A stretch of 64,000 bases of DNA from Lachnospiraceae bacterium C1.1 (GTDB lineage Bacteria > Bacillota > Clostridia > Lachnospirales > Lachnospiraceae). Every line of letters starts with the position of its first letter. Within the stretch, counting starts at the first letter, position 1. Under the pieces are notes generated by a model. It was given only the letters and a program-made list of their open reading frames with translations, searched no databases and had not been told where the DNA came from. The translations under genes were made by a program, and so were the position numbers. Shown piece by piece: positions 1 through 12,660 of this stretch. The stretch lies in assembly GCA_030434875.1 (NCBI GenBank), contig JAUISW010000001.1, positions 3,734,001 through 3,798,000 on the forward strand. Direction: 5' to 3'.

Positions 1-2
1 AG

Positions 3-167
3 ATAGTAAATGGTCTTAGATACAATGAAGCATTAGAGTTGATGAACTTCAATGCTGCGGCCAGAGAAAAAAATCTTATGTCATCTCCCCCACAACACGC
101 CCTATGGTTCATCTCCCATATACCTCATCTCCCCACAACTACAAATACCCTTCCAGCTCTTTTGTAA
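3..167 (+). other. Open frame running in from the left window edge, unrecognised
   Basis: Frame 3 is open from the window edge to a TAA at 165-167, giving about 54 residues and ending in a proline/threonine-rich tail. It overlaps the 3' end of the opposite-strand DUF402 gene. The stretch also holds a near-direct repeat (TCATCTCCCCCACAAC at about 80-95, TCATCTCCCCACAAC at about 125-139), so the tail may be repeat sequence instead of conserved coding. I do not recognise a family; it could be the end of a real upstream gene or chance. Confidence 0.2.
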
Positions 168-618
168 GTTTTGAAAATTTTCCTCCGTAGATTATATCCA
201 ACAAATCTGACAGGGATTTCAATGCCGACACCACATCTTCCGTTGTGAGGTCGCCGTTTTCTATCGCTTCTTTGAATTCGCCCAAGTCGTTTACCTTGAC
301 AAAATCATCAGGATAGACGATGACGTCCGCAAGCAGATCTCTAAAAGTATATGAATTACTGTCTTTGTCATAGCTGTAGTCTAGAATGTCGCAGTACCAG
401 TAGAGCAGCGATTCATCCGTTCTTAGAAATTTACTTACTTTATAGCCTTCTTTTAAGTAATAAATGGACGCACCATGAGAAAAGTCCGTTTTAGGATGGA
501 GGGTTTTCCATCTGGTCACTATGATGCGGTCATCTATATAGAGAATTTCATCGTCCTTTAAGGGAACGTTTTCTGCAGGAATAATGCGTTTGCGGAAAAG
601 ATTAGGCTTCTCAGTCAT
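139..618 (-). CDS. DUF402 family protein
   Basis: A 159-residue soluble protein that resembles the DUF402 family. The aromatic LYWYCDI strand (about residues 75-81) leads into YSYDKDS and an acidic DLLADVIVYPDD segment, followed by the usual helical C-terminus. DUF402 proteins include nucleotide phosphatases such as FomD-like enzymes; the substrate here cannot be read from sequence. I chose the ATG at 618 because GGGAGGATTCAAG sits immediately before it; an ATG five codons upstream has no comparable site. It follows the V-ATPase operon but is separated from it by a strong hairpin terminator, so it probably has its own promoter. Confidence 0.65.
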   Translation of the reverse strand: MTEKPNLFRKRIIPAENVPLKDDEILYIDDRIIVTRWKTLHPKTDFSHGASIYYLKEGYKVSKFLRTDESLLYWYCDILDYSYDKDSNSYTFRDLLADVIVYPDDFVKVNDLGEFKEAIENGDLTTEDVVSALKSLSDLLDIIYGGKFSKLTKELEGYL

Positions 619-673
619 CTTGAATCCTCCCATGGCTTTTAATTACGCTCAGAACGTAAATTTGCTGATTTTG

Positions 674-721
674 AAAAAACTTTTTGGCACCGGAGCCATA
701 CAGGTGCCAAAAAGTTTTTTT
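674..721 (-). terminator. Terminator downstream of the V-ATPase operon
   Basis: A perfect inverted repeat pairs 674-692 with 703-721 (core CTTTTTGGCACC and GGTGCCAAAAAG) around a loop of about 10 nt. A-runs and T-runs flank the stem on both sides, so it can act in either direction. It lies 15 nt past the stop of ntpD and before the DUF402 gene. Confidence 0.85.
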
Positions 722-735
722 TTGAATTTCTGATC

Positions 736-1437
736 TTACTGACCTTTGTTTGCTGCGAAAGCCTCACGAGTAAGTTCTTCGGACTTCTCTTTATAGTGGT
801 GGGCTTCTTCAAGCATCATGTCTTTAACCTTCATGAGTCGGATCTGGCTCGAACGCTCAGCTTCATCAAGTTTCATGGAGATGTACTTGATATTGGACTC
901 ATATTCGGGGATCATTACGTGCTCAAGTGCGTTTACGCGTCGCCTTGTTTTTTCGATTTCTGCAGCCATGAGCTGGCAGGATTTCTCGGATTCTGCAAGT
1001 TTAAGCATATCCGGTAAGATCTCTGCAAGGCTCTTTACTGCATCGTCTAAGTCTGACGAGGTGAAGGCGTAACCGTAAGAGTATATGTCATTGGTATCAG
1101 ATGTTCTGGTAACGAAATCGAAAGTCGGGATATTCACGCTCATTACATTCTTAGTCCCTGTTTCGAGCGAAACCTCCTGCTTCGGAGCCATGAAAGAAAC
1201 GTTCACAGCCTCTGCCGACATAGAGGAGCGCGCAAGAACGAAGTTCTTGTTGGCGGCCTTAATGCCGGCCTCGACATGCTTACGAAGTTCCATGTTCTCA
1301 CGTACAAGAGTAAGAAACTGTCTCATAAGTTCGTCACGTTTGTCCTTAAGGAGCTTGTGGCCGCGTCTCGCAGTGGCAAGCTTGCCCTTGAAACGGGTCA
1401 GCTCCATTCGGGTAGGTGTAATCTGTGTTCCTGCCAC
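736..1437 (-). CDS. ntpD: V-type ATP synthase/ATPase subunit D
   Basis: A 233-residue central-stalk subunit that couples rotation in the A3B3 head to the membrane ring. The N-terminal signature ITPTRMELTRFKGKL is typical of V/A-type subunit D, and the two ends form the long coiled-coil hairpin (residues about 10-60 and 170-215) expected for the rotor shaft. Length is normal for the family. The start is GTG at 1437, preceded by a G-rich site (AAGGGGGGG). It is the last gene of the operon, 13 nt after ntpB and just before the terminator. Confidence 0.95.
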   Translation of the reverse strand: MAGTQITPTRMELTRFKGKLATARRGHKLLKDKRDELMRQFLTLVRENMELRKHVEAGIKAANKNFVLARSSMSAEAVNVSFMAPKQEVSLETGTKNVMSVNIPTFDFVTRTSDTNDIYSYGYAFTSSDLDDAVKSLAEILPDMLKLAESEKSCQLMAAEIEKTRRRVNALEHVMIPEYESNIKYISMKLDEAERSSQIRLMKVKDMMLEEAHHYKEKSEELTREAFAANKGQ

Positions 1438-1450
1438 AATAAACCCCCCC

Positions 1451-2863
1451 TTACTTTAATTTCTCGGAAGCAGCGATAGTAGCCTTCTCATCTTCTGGAT
1501 CATAATAACTGTCGAGGAAGGAATCCTTGATACGCTTGAGCTCTGTTCTCGGAAGGATACGGAGAAGTTTCCAGCCGATGGCAAGAGTTTCCTCGATTGA
1601 CCGGTCAGTCTCATAACCCTGTGAAACGTACTCGTTCTCGAAGGCATCTGCGAATTCAGCATATTTCTTATCGATTTCGGTAAGGGCTGCTTCACCGAGG
1701 ATCATCATGAGTTCCTTAGCGTCCTTGCCTCGTGCATAAGCGGCAAAGAGCTGGTTCATGGTGTTCGCATGGTCTGCACGGGTTTTTCCTTCACCGATAC
1801 CCTTATCCTTCAGTCGGGAAAGCGACGGAAGAACGTTGATGGGCGGTGTGATACCTTTACGGTAAAGGTCACGGGAAAGAATGATCTGTCCCTCTGTGAT
1901 ATATCCTGTAAGGTCGGGGATGGGATGTGTCTTATCATCCTCAGGCATCGTAAGGATAGGGATCATTGTGATGGAACCCTTGCGTCCCTTCTGACGTCCT
2001 GCTCTTTCATAGAGGGAAGCCAGGTCGGTGTACATGTATCCGGGATATCCGCGTCGTCCGGGAACTTCCTTACGAGCGGCGGAGATCTCACGGAGTGAGT
2101 CTGCGTAGTTTGTGATATCCGTCAGGATTACGAGAACGTGCATATCCTTTTCGAACGCAAGATATTCGGCAGCGGTCAGAGCCATACGAGGTGTAGCGAT
2201 ACGCTCAACGGCCGGGTCGTTAGCAAGGTTTACAAAAAGGACTGTTCTGTCGATAGCGCCTGTCTCACGGAAGGATTCAACGAAGTAGTTGGACTCTTCA
2301 TAGGTGATACCCATGGCAGCGAATACAACGGCGAACTGCTCGTTGGTTCCGCGAACCTTAGCCTGACGTGCTATCTGTGCTGCAAGTTCTGCATGAGGAA
2401 GACCTGATGCAGAGAAGATAGGAAGCTTCTGACCACGAACCAGAGTGTTAAGTCCGTCGATGGCAGATACTCCTGTCTGAATGAACTCCTGCGGGTAGGA
2501 GCGGGCAGCCGGGTTCATGGGGAGACCGTTGATATCACGTCTCTCATCCGGCAGGATCTCAGGACCGTCGTCGATAGGACGTCCAAGACCGTCAAATACT
2601 CGGGAAAGCATATCCTCGGATACTCCGAGTTCCATTGTATGACCGAGGAAACGTACCTTTGAAGAATCAAGGTTGATACCGGTAGAAGCCTCGTAAAGCT
2701 GTACCAGCGCATTTCCGCCATCTATCTCAAGTACCTTGCAGCGGCGCTTTTCACCGCTGGCAAGTTCGATCTCACCAAGTTCATCGTAGGTGACGCCTTC
2801 AACGCCGCGAACAAGCATCAGAGGACCGGCAACTTCTTGTATGGTTCTATATTCTTTTGGCAT
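1451..2863 (-). CDS. ntpB: V-type ATPase subunit B
   Basis: A 470-residue non-catalytic head subunit that alternates with subunit A in the A3B3 hexamer. It contains the barrel (residues 1-75), a RecA-like nucleotide-binding core without a canonical Walker A ([18 protein letters not shown] near residue 152) and the conserved [18 protein letters not shown] segment (about 247-265), which supplies arginine-containing contacts to the A-B interface. The ATG at 2863 directly follows the ntpA stop, with its GGAGG site inside the last codons of ntpA, which implies translational coupling. Confidence 0.96.
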   Translation of the reverse strand: MPKEYRTIQEVAGPLMLVRGVEGVTYDELGEIELASGEKRRCKVLEIDGGNALVQLYEASTGINLDSSKVRFLGHTMELGVSEDMLSRVFDGLGRPIDDGPEILPDERRDINGLPMNPAARSYPQEFIQTGVSAIDGLNTLVRGQKLPIFSASGLPHAELAAQIARQAKVRGTNEQFAVVFAAMGITYEESNYFVESFRETGAIDRTVLFVNLANDPAVERIATPRMALTAAEYLAFEKDMHVLVILTDITNYADSLREISAARKEVPGRRGYPGYMYTDLASLYERAGRQKGRKGSITMIPILTMPEDDKTHPIPDLTGYITEGQIILSRDLYRKGITPPINVLPSLSRLKDKGIGEGKTRADHANTMNQLFAAYARGKDAKELMMILGEAALTEIDKKYAEFADAFENEYVSQGYETDRSIEETLAIGWKLLRILPRTELKRIKDSFLDSYYDPEDEKATIAASEKLK

Positions 2864-4645
2864 TTAGAAGTCCTCCTTTTCAGCAATTATTTTCTGTACT
2901 TCGCTGTTGAGATCGCCTAAGATCCTCTTGTACTCGGGTTCGATCTGATCCTCGACCGTGTACTTATAACGACCGATTTCCTCACGGGAAGACATGTTAA
3001 CAAGCTTCTCGATGTTAGCTCCCTGCTCGAGAGCCTTTAAGGAAACATTGTAGAAGTCCAGAACAAGCTGCATCATGAGATGCTGCTTCTTTAAGGAGGT
3101 GTAAGTATCAACTTCGTGGAAGGAATCCTGATGCAGATAGTCTTCACGAATTGAACGTGCAGCTTCCATCTTTAAGCGGTCAGGTGCCGAAAGGGCATCC
3201 ATTCCGACGAGCTGTACCATTTCCTCTAATTTTGACTCATCCTGAAGGAGGTTCATCAGCTGCTGACGAAGGCTCATCCAGTCATTTCCGTCGCTGTTTG
3301 CATCGAACCAGCCGCCCATCTCACGCAGATAGAGCGAATAGGAGGTAAGCCAGTTGATAGCAGGGAAGTGACGTTTCTGTGCCAGTGCCGAATCAAGTGC
3401 CCAGAACACCTTAACGATACGGAGTGTAGCCTGGGTAACGGGCTCTGACAAGTCACCGCCGGCGGGAGAAACGGCTCCGATAACGGAAAGGGAACCTTCT
3501 CTTTCATCTGAACCAAGAGTTTCAACCTTACCTGCTCTTTCATAGAACTGGGCAAGACGGGAACCAAGGTAAGCCGGGTAACCTTCTTCACCGGGCATTT
3601 CCTCGAGTCGTCCTGACATCTCTCGGAGAGCTTCAGCCCATCTCGATGTAGAGTCAGCCATGAGGGCTACGGAATAACCCATGTCACGGAAATACTCAGC
3701 AATTGTGATACCTGTGTAAATTGAAGCCTCACGGGCTGCAACAGGCATATCGGATGTATTTGCGATAAGAACGGTTCTCTCCATGAGGGAGTATCCGGTT
3801 TTCGGATCCTTCAGTTCAGGGAACTCGTTCAGAACGTCTGTCATCTCGTTTCCACGCTCGCCGCATCCGATGTAGACAACGATCTCGGCCTCAGCCCACT
3901 TAGCGAGCTGGTGCTGGATAACCGTCTTACCTGTTCCGAAAGGTCCGGGAACGGCTGCGGTACCGCCTTTAGCGATAGGGAAGAGGGTATCTACTACTCT
4001 CTGTCCTGTGATAAGCGGTGTGTTGGGCGGAAGCTTTTTCTTATAAGGACGTCCGCGACGAACGGGCCACTTCTGCATAAGTGTTACATTGTGGTCTTTT
4101 CCGTCTGTTCCGCTTACAACAGCTACGGTCTCCTCAACTGTGCAGGTCTTGTCGGAGATTGACTTGATCGTTCCTTCGATACCGTAAGGGATCATGATCT
4201 TGTGAACGACAGCCTTTGACTCCTGGACGGTACCGATGATATCACCGGCAACGACCTTGTCGCCTGCCTTTGCAGTAGCCTTGAAATCCCATTTTGCATC
4301 TCTGTCAAGGGAAGGAACTTCAACACCTCTGGTAAGGAGATTTGAATTGGTTGCTTCGAGAATCTTAACAAGAGGTCTCTGAATTCCGTCATAGATACTT
4401 TTTATAAGACCGGGGCCAAGTTCAACGGACATTGGAACGCCGGTAGATTCTACAGGAGCGCCGGGTCCTAAGCCGGAGGTCTCCTCATATACCTGCACGG
4501 AAGCCTGATCGCCGTGCATTTCGATAATTTCTCCGATAAGTCTCTCATCACTTACACGCACAATATCGAACATGTTCGCATCGTGCATTCCTTCAGCGAT
4601 AACGAGAGGTCCGGATACTTTTTTTATCGTACCTTTGCTGCTCAT
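2864..4645 (-). CDS. ntpA: V-type ATPase catalytic subunit A
   Basis: A 593-residue catalytic subunit. It shows the Walker [14 protein letters not shown] (about residues 233-245), the GCGERGNEM segment carrying the catalytic glutamate (about 260-268), the Walker B-like [18 protein letters not shown], and the bulge domain (about 110-190) that separates A-type from F-type beta chains. Length matches the family. The V-type A/B architecture means the machine may pump ions at the cost of ATP or work as a synthase; the sequence does not decide this. Confidence 0.97.
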   Translation of the reverse strand: MSSKGTIKKVSGPLVIAEGMHDANMFDIVRVSDERLIGEIIEMHGDQASVQVYEETSGLGPGAPVESTGVPMSVELGPGLIKSIYDGIQRPLVKILEATNSNLLTRGVEVPSLDRDAKWDFKATAKAGDKVVAGDIIGTVQESKAVVHKIMIPYGIEGTIKSISDKTCTVEETVAVVSGTDGKDHNVTLMQKWPVRRGRPYKKKLPPNTPLITGQRVVDTLFPIAKGGTAAVPGPFGTGKTVIQHQLAKWAEAEIVVYIGCGERGNEMTDVLNEFPELKDPKTGYSLMERTVLIANTSDMPVAAREASIYTGITIAEYFRDMGYSVALMADSTSRWAEALREMSGRLEEMPGEEGYPAYLGSRLAQFYERAGKVETLGSDEREGSLSVIGAVSPAGGDLSEPVTQATLRIVKVFWALDSALAQKRHFPAINWLTSYSLYLREMGGWFDANSDGNDWMSLRQQLMNLLQDESKLEEMVQLVGMDALSAPDRLKMEAARSIREDYLHQDSFHEVDTYTSLKKQHLMMQLVLDFYNVSLKALEQGANIEKLVNMSSREEIGRYKYTVEDQIEPEYKRILGDLNSEVQKIIAEKEDF

Positions 4646-4676
4646 TTATGTATTTTCACCTGCTTTCTTAGTTTAG

Positions 4677-5000
4677 TTACTCTGATGAGCCGAAGAGAAT
4701 ATCGCTTCCTACGGCCTGCTCTACGGACTTCTTTACTGCATCGACACCAAGACCTGTATTTCCGGAAACACCGGGAATCAGAATGATCGCAGGAAGCTCT
4801 GCCTCACGATAATGATCGATCTCGGCTTCCAGCTTTGAGGCAAGTGCCTCTGTAATGTAGATAACAGCGTAGTCGCCCTCGGCAAGCTCACGGAGCTTCT
4901 TTCCGGCGACAGAGGGATCGGTGACGGGGAAAGTGTCCAGTCCTAAGGTTGCGAAGCCGTAGATGCTGTCCCAGTCACCTATAACTGCAATCTTATACAT
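4677..5000 (-). CDS. ntpG: V-type ATPase subunit F
   Basis: A 107-residue central-stalk subunit with a Rossmann-like fold. The N-terminal KIAVIGDWDSIYGFATLGLDTFPV is the standard opening of V/A-type subunit F, and DYAVIYITEALASKL continues the fold. In Enterococcus this position of the operon is called ntpG. The start overlaps the last codons of ntpC by 8 nt, so the two are translationally coupled. The gene is followed by a gap of about 30 nt before ntpA. Confidence 0.92.
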   Translation of the reverse strand: MYKIAVIGDWDSIYGFATLGLDTFPVTDPSVAGKKLRELAEGDYAVIYITEALASKLEAEIDHYREAELPAIILIPGVSGNTGLGVDAVKKSVEQAVGSDILFGSSE

Positions 5001-5961
5001 ACATCTCCCTTACCCTTTCCCGGACTGATTCTTCCGGCAGGTCGTTCAACTTGCCTGAAAGAACTATCCGAACTGTCTTGATCTCATTCTCTCTAGCGAG
5101 AATGTAGGCTGCCAGAGGTCCAATGGTGAATGGATGATGGATCTCAGGTTTTATAGCCCTTATAATCAGATTGTCGCCCCAGCGCTCAAATGCTGACATT
5201 GATTTTTTCAGCTCTTCAACGCCGTCGGCATATTTTGTCATTTGCATATAATCGCAGATCGCATCGAATCCGTCGAGAGCCGCATCTTTAAGTCTCCTTA
5301 TGTCGAGGGTTTTGCAAGGTGCAAGTGCCTTCTCAAGGAATGCGGCATCCTTTCCTGTCTTTGCGGCACGGACAGCGATCTTTAAGTCTGCCGTTACCAC
5401 TGTAAGCTCGCCGTAAAGCGAGAGGATAGGATTCTTTGTTGCGTAGCCGGCTTCCAGAATTGCCTCCAGAGCCGCCTTGTCAATGAGCACGTCCAAAAGC
5501 TGGCCGTCCCTCGTATGAAGTAGGGAGTTAAAGCCTTCTTCGGCTACGGCTCGCATACGTTCGGGAAGGAGGTCAAAATGTCTTTCCTCTATAGCCTTCA
5601 GTATGACTGCCGGTTCTATTGTGCCCTGATTGATATAAATGTCATCTCTCTTTGAGTTGGTGCATACTGCCTTGATCGCTGCCTTCAGATTGTGATAATC
5701 ATTAGCGTAAAGGAATACATCGAAGACCGACATATCTTTCACGAGATCGGCGATCAGAGCCCAGGTCTTTTTCCTCTCGGCGGCAAGCATGCCCTCTGCC
5801 GAGTTGTCCTCGCCTTCGCCCCAGCCTTTATCGACCAGGAGCTGTATGCATTCTTTGTAGGTTTTTGCACCTACCAGCTGCTCTAAATAGCTCTCATTTA
5901 AGAGTGACAATTCTTTTGTACGGATGCGCGCGACTGCATAGATATAATTTTTATCTGCCAA
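4993..5961 (-). CDS. ntpC: V-type ATPase subunit C
   Basis: A 322-residue socket subunit linking the central stalk to the membrane ring (V-type subunit d homologue). It opens with NYIYAVARIRTKELSLL and contains the helix-rich repeats FLYANDYHNLKAAIKAV (about 103-119) and HHPFTIGPLAAYILARENEIKTVRIVLSGKLN near the C-terminus, both characteristic. Length is within the family range. It lies between ntpE (23 nt gap) and ntpG (8 nt overlap). Confidence 0.93.
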   Translation of the reverse strand: MADKNYIYAVARIRTKELSLLNESYLEQLVGAKTYKECIQLLVDKGWGEGEDNSAEGMLAAERKKTWALIADLVKDMSVFDVFLYANDYHNLKAAIKAVCTNSKRDDIYINQGTIEPAVILKAIEERHFDLLPERMRAVAEEGFNSLLHTRDGQLLDVLIDKAALEAILEAGYATKNPILSLYGELTVVTADLKIAVRAAKTGKDAAFLEKALAPCKTLDIRRLKDAALDGFDAICDYMQMTKYADGVEELKKSMSAFERWGDNLIIRAIKPEIHHPFTIGPLAAYILARENEIKTVRIVLSGKLNDLPEESVRERVREMYV

Positions 5962-5984
5962 TCTTTATCCTCCTTAAGCCGCGC

Positions 5985-6581
5985 TCATGAAAAGAGTAGC
6001 TTCTGAACATCATCCTGTACGCTTTCTCTTGCATCATCGATGAGTGCCTTTATTGAGCAGTTCTCCTCGATTCCGCCGTAGGATAATATAAAGCCTCCGT
6101 CAATATTTGCCGTTTTGTCAGATAGTGTAAGTTTGCCGCCTTTTGCCTCGGCTTCAAGGCTTGCGGTTTTTGCATAGCCTGCCGGGAGACGACCGAGATC
6201 CGCTTTGTTGAAGATGATCTCACCGGCTTTTCCGGCTACGGCATAACGTTTGATCATTTTTGTCATAAGGTTGAAATAAACGTCTGCCGGCATCTTCTTG
6301 ATATAGTCTTCAGCCTTGTCGAACATTTCGGCAATGAGTTTCTGCTTCTCAGCAAGAACTGCCTGCCTCTTTATAAGGTCTGCCTGGCTCTTTGAACGGG
6401 CAATGGCATTTTTTGCGGCAATGTCGCCGTTTACCTTGATCTGTTCGATCTCACCCTCGGCCTCAGCCTTTGCTTTTGCAATGACTTTATCGGCTTCGCT
6501 GCGGGCCTTGTTCGTTATGGAAGCGGCCTGTGCGTCGGACTCACTTTTTATCTGACCGATTATTTTGTCTAATCCAGTCAT
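5985..6581 (-). CDS. ntpE: V-type ATPase subunit E
   Basis: A 198-residue peripheral-stalk subunit. The first 100 residues are a charged Ala/Lys/Glu-rich coiled coil (ARSEADKVIAKAKAEAEGEI) that pairs with the small stalk protein encoded first in the operon. The C-terminal globular part ends with the family motif GGFILSYGGIEENCSI and a short amphipathic tail that contacts subunit B. It acts as a stator. Length and operon position (after ntpK, before ntpC) are standard. Confidence 0.92.
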   Translation of the reverse strand: MTGLDKIIGQIKSESDAQAASITNKARSEADKVIAKAKAEAEGEIEQIKVNGDIAAKNAIARSKSQADLIKRQAVLAEKQKLIAEMFDKAEDYIKKMPADVYFNLMTKMIKRYAVAGKAGEIIFNKADLGRLPAGYAKTASLEAEAKGGKLTLSDKTANIDGGFILSYGGIEENCSIKALIDDARESVQDDVQKLLFS

Positions 6582-6607
6582 GTGCTGTCCCCTTTCGTTT
6601 GAGAATA

Positions 6608-9099
<2,492 letters not shown>

Positions 9100-9178
9100 A
9101 CCTTTTGCTACCTCCTTTTCGTATTATAGTAATGCTAAGAAAGTGTAAAAATAAAGCTAATCAAAAAACTAAAATGGT

Positions 9179-9487
9179 TCAGGAGAGGCTCTTAATAATA
9201 AACTGGATCGCCTCATCCTCTTTTGCTGCTGCGTTTTTACGCAGCGTTTCCGTGTCTTGCTGTGCGGCAGACTTTGCTGATTCGATAAGTTTCGAACCTT
9301 CAAGTTCAGCAGCTTCGAGAGCGCTCTTCGCTCCGGCCATAGCTTCCTTTGTCATGGAAACCTTTAGTTCAGCTGCTTCAGCGTCGGCCTTTTTTACAAT
9401 CTCCTCCGCGTCGAGATGAGCTTGTTTTTCAGCTGCGTCCGATTGCAGTTCCGCATTGCGGATCGCCTCGATTGTGTCAGTCGCCAA
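9179..9487 (-). CDS. ntpF: V-type ATPase small peripheral-stalk subunit (G/H type)
   Basis: A 102-residue protein that is almost entirely a charged, alanine-rich helix (AEKQAHLDAEEIVKKADAEA), as expected for the NtpF/AhaH coiled-coil partner of subunit E in the peripheral stalk. It is the first gene of the operon. The frame begins with TTG at 9487, behind a weak GGTGAAAGAGA site. The TTG start and weak site may hold its yield down relative to downstream subunits, but that is inference. Confidence 0.88.
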   Translation of the reverse strand: MATDTIEAIRNAELQSDAAEKQAHLDAEEIVKKADAEAAELKVSMTKEAMAGAKSALEAAELEGSKLIESAKSAAQQDTETLRKNAAAKEDEAIQFIIKSLS

Positions 9488-9632
9488 TCTCTTTCACCGT
9501 CCTTTTTCCAATGGATTCTGTTTCATATGATGTTTAAAAGGCACTAAATTTAATGCATTTAATGTAATTGCATACAATGTACGGCAATTCGCACAATAAA
9601 ATGCCCGAAACATTGATAGATACAGTAATTTT

Positions 9633-9661
9633 ATTTTATCGTATGAAATTAACTTAGTCAA
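9633..9661 (-). promoter_or_regulatory. Putative sigma-A promoter of the V-ATPase operon
   Basis: On the minus strand, TTGACT (9661-9656) and TAAAAT (9638-9633) are separated by 17 nt, a good vegetative-promoter match. It would give a 5' leader of about 140 nt before ntpF. The rest of the divergent gap 9488-9828 is AT-rich with no other clear element; a plus-strand promoter for the next gene must also lie there. Confidence 0.5.
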
Positions 9662-9828
9662 TTAAAACGAAAAAGAACTATTAAAAATACAATCTGATTA
9701 GGTATTATTACTAAAACTTGCATAAATATGGGCTAAAGGCTTAAAATAAAATAGATTATGTTTAAAAATAAGCATGAACGGCACGGGCTCAGCACCGGCT
9801 GTCTTAACATATATAGCGAGGAATAAAA

Positions 9829-12336
9829 TTGAAAAAATTAATTATTAAGATTGCAGCCTTTTTTCTGGCTTTCGGACTTGGCCTGTTTATTTTCAGCGCC
9901 CTGATGAACAGGGAAGCCACTGAGATCACGGTGGATATGAAAGAGGCGTCGCTTCCGGTAACTTCTGTTGTATCCGATGGTTTCGAGATAAACGATATGT
10001 ATGGCTACACCGGCACTGTCGACAAGAATCTTCTGAGGGATTCACTGACACCCTTAGAGAAGGGCAGGACTTTATCCCTTCTTATCAATACTTACGGGGA
10101 TGAGATAAAAAAGATTAGTTATGAGGTAAGATCTGCAGATGCAGCAAGACTTGTGGAAAACACCGAAGTCACTGACTTTAAGGAAGAAAACGGCAAGATA
10201 AATCTGAAGATACAGATCAAAGACCTTATCGAGAGCGACAAGGAGTATATCTTTGGACTTAATCTGACGGATAAAGAAGGCAGGGAGATTTACTATACCA
10301 CGAGGATCATCTATGCCGAAGATTTCCATCAGAACGAGCTTTTGAAATTTGCGACTAATTTTTCAACTCTTACTTTTGATAAGGAAAAGGCAAAATCTAT
10401 TATAAGTTACCTCGAAAGTGATTCCACAGGTGACAATTCGACTTTTGCCCATGTAAATATCCATTCGAGTTTTGACCAGATAACCTGGGGAAACCTGAAT
10501 ATTGCAGCACCGGAAAAGGTTGATATAAAGATTTTCGAAATGGATGAGACTACGGCTTCAATAGGCCTGTCTTATATTCTGAACCGGGAAGAGGTATATT
10601 ATAAGGTAAATGAATATTACAGGATCCGTTATACGGCGAGCCGTACCTATCTTTTGGATTACGAACGTGACATGGATGCGGTCTTTGATGCTGATGATGA
10701 TTCTGCTATCACAAAGAGTACTGTTTATTTAGGAATTACGGCTTCTGATGTTAATATGATGGAGAGTGAGGACGGAGGTGTCATAGCCTTTGTTCAGAAT
10801 GGAGCCCTTTATTCGCTGAGGGAAGCTGATTCAAAGATCGCAAGGGTATTCTCGTTTTTCGATAACGGAGGAGATGATCCGAGAAATCTTTTTGATGATC
10901 ACGATATAAAGATCTTTTCTGTCGATGAGGCTGGAAATGTGCAGTTCATGGTCTATGGATATATGAACAGGGGCAGACACGAAGGCGAGGTCGGGGTTGC
11001 TGTCTATTATTTCAACAGTTCGAGAAACAGGCTTGTAGAGCAGGTCTGGATCCCGGCAAGCAAGTCATTTGAGATACTCAAAAATGATGTGGAACTCCTT
11101 TCATATACAGGAGGCGGAAATGAGCTCAGTATCTACATGGATGGAGCTATTTATAAGGTAGACCTGATAAACTGCATAGCAGAGACGGTTGCCGGAAATC
11201 TGGACAGAAACAGCATAATGGTTTCTAAAAACAACAGATATGTGGCATGGCAGAGCGAGGACGGTGCGACCGTTGTACTTGCAAATTTGAGTTCGGGAAG
11301 AAAACGTGAGATAACCAGAGGCTCCGATTATGAAGTAACACCTCTTGGATTTGTCGGGGATGATTTTGTTTACGGAGTTTCGGGCAAATCGGATTATATC
11401 AAGAATTCTTCAGGTGTTTCTATCCTGCCTATGAGTGCTGTTTATATAGAAGATTATGAAGGAACTACGCTTAAGACCTATACAGAGGAAAATATTTATA
11501 TAACAAGAGCGGTGGTAACTGATGCAGAAGTACTCTTAAAGCGTATTTATATGCAGAGCGGCAGCGGAAGTTATTCGAGTGTTTCCGATGATGAGATAGT
11601 CAGCAATATTGAGGAAGAAGTCGCTAAAAACACTATTTCGGCAGTAACTATCGATAATCTGGAAACAGTTGTTGAGATCGACCTTGCCCACAAGCTTACG
11701 GCAAAAGTAAGGACGGTGAAGCCGGAAGAGGTAATGGTAAGCTCGGCGGTATCGTTGTCCATTCCAACAGAGCAGACGGATGAACTCTATTATGTTTATT
11801 CTAAGGGAAGCATCACGGGAATCTATGCGACGGCGAGTGAAGCAGTAAATGCGGCGGACACGGTTGCCGGCATAGTAGTTGATAATGAGCAGGATTACAT
11901 CTGGAAGAAGGGCGACAGAAAGACTGAAACGAAGATAACATCTATAGAAGGAAAAGGTGTTAATGAGGGCGAAACGAGCCTTGCAATATCTTTGGAGGAA
12001 ATGCTTTCAAATGCCGGAATTTCCGTAAAGGTATCAGATCTTTTGAGCGCAGATGAAGACGCGATGGAGATCATAGAGGATAAGATACAGGGTTCAAAGG
12101 CACTTGACCTTTATGGATGCTCTTTAAGCTCTGTTCTCTATTACGTGAGCCAGGGAACTCCGGTACTTGCGAGAGTTGACGGAGGAGAAAATGTGCTCAT
12201 AGTCGGATATGACAGCAAGAATACTATAATCATGGATCCGACAACGGGAACGGTTTATAAAAAGGGAATGAATGATTCAACGGCATGGTTCCAGACTCAG
12301 GGAAATGAGTTTGTAAGCTATATCATGACGGAATGA
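9829..12336 (+). CDS. Membrane-anchored extracellular protein with degenerate C39-like C-terminal domain
   Basis: An 835-residue protein with one N-terminal signal anchor (residues 5-25). The large extracytoplasmic part is beta-rich with runs that look like propeller blades (for example KNNRYVAWQSEDGATVVLANL). The last 130 residues resemble a C39-type papain-like fold: NEGETSLAISLEEML corresponds to the usual C-G-x-T-S-L helix, GGENVLIVGYDSKNTIIMDP to the usual G-G-H strand and DP loop. The expected Cys is E713 and the expected His is E787, so peptidase activity is unlikely. The start is TTG at 9829 with GAGGAATAAAA before it. No adjacent partner is evident. Confidence 0.6.
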   Translation: MKKLIIKIAAFFLAFGLGLFIFSALMNREATEITVDMKEASLPVTSVVSDGFEINDMYGYTGTVDKNLLRDSLTPLEKGRTLSLLINTYGDEIKKISYEVRSADAARLVENTEVTDFKEENGKINLKIQIKDLIESDKEYIFGLNLTDKEGREIYYTTRIIYAEDFHQNELLKFATNFSTLTFDKEKAKSIISYLESDSTGDNSTFAHVNIHSSFDQITWGNLNIAAPEKVDIKIFEMDETTASIGLSYILNREEVYYKVNEYYRIRYTASRTYLLDYERDMDAVFDADDDSAITKSTVYLGITASDVNMMESEDGGVIAFVQNGALYSLREADSKIARVFSFFDNGGDDPRNLFDDHDIKIFSVDEAGNVQFMVYGYMNRGRHEGEVGVAVYYFNSSRNRLVEQVWIPASKSFEILKNDVELLSYTGGGNELSIYMDGAIYKVDLINCIAETVAGNLDRNSIMVSKNNRYVAWQSEDGATVVLANLSSGRKREITRGSDYEVTPLGFVGDDFVYGVSGKSDYIKNSSGVSILPMSAVYIEDYEGTTLKTYTEENIYITRAVVTDAEVLLKRIYMQSGSGSYSSVSDDEIVSNIEEEVAKNTISAVTIDNLETVVEIDLAHKLTAKVRTVKPEEVMVSSAVSLSIPTEQTDELYYVYSKGSITGIYATASEAVNAADTVAGIVVDNEQDYIWKKGDRKTETKITSIEGKGVNEGETSLAISLEEMLSNAGISVKVSDLLSADEDAMEIIEDKIQGSKALDLYGCSLSSVLYYVSQGTPVLARVDGGENVLIVGYDSKNTIIMDPTTGTVYKKGMNDSTAWFQTQGNEFVSYIMTE

Positions 12337-12363
12337 TATTGTAATGTGGAAAACTGGAACAGG

Positions 12364-12548
12364 GTTACAATTCAGTTATCATCCAAACTGTCAACTGAAT
12401 TGCAACATTCGGGGCACCTTTTTGCTACGCAAAAAGGTGCCCCTCAACGCTGCATAAGTAATGTCTAAGCGCATCAAAAACATGCGCTAAGTCATTACTT
12501 AATTCCCACTTCATGTTCTTACGTAGCCGGCAGCAAAGTGCCGGCTAC
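12364..12548. repeat. Cluster of four adjacent hairpins in a long intergenic region
   Basis: The 12337-12746 gap is packed with palindromes: 12364-12380 with 12391-12406; 12411-12425 with 12429-12443 (GGGGCACCTTTTTGC, 3-nt loop); 12455-12474 with 12482-12501 (18 of 20 pairs); 12523-12532 with 12539-12548 (GTAGCCGGCA). The second could end transcription of the upstream gene, but four in a row is more than a terminator needs. Confidence 0.7.
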
Positions 12549-12660
12549 TAAATAGTAACGGAACAGCCTGTATTTTTTGAAAAACAACAGCCTTTATACA
12601 ACATACTTTTTTTAAAATTAGTATAATTATAGTAATGATAGTAATAATAACTGAGTTGTT

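Noticed and set aside
9488..9828. A riboswitch in the gap before the 835-residue protein gene
   Set aside because: GCACGGGCTC...CACCGGCTG resembles short stems only; no known riboswitch consensus could be matched by eye.
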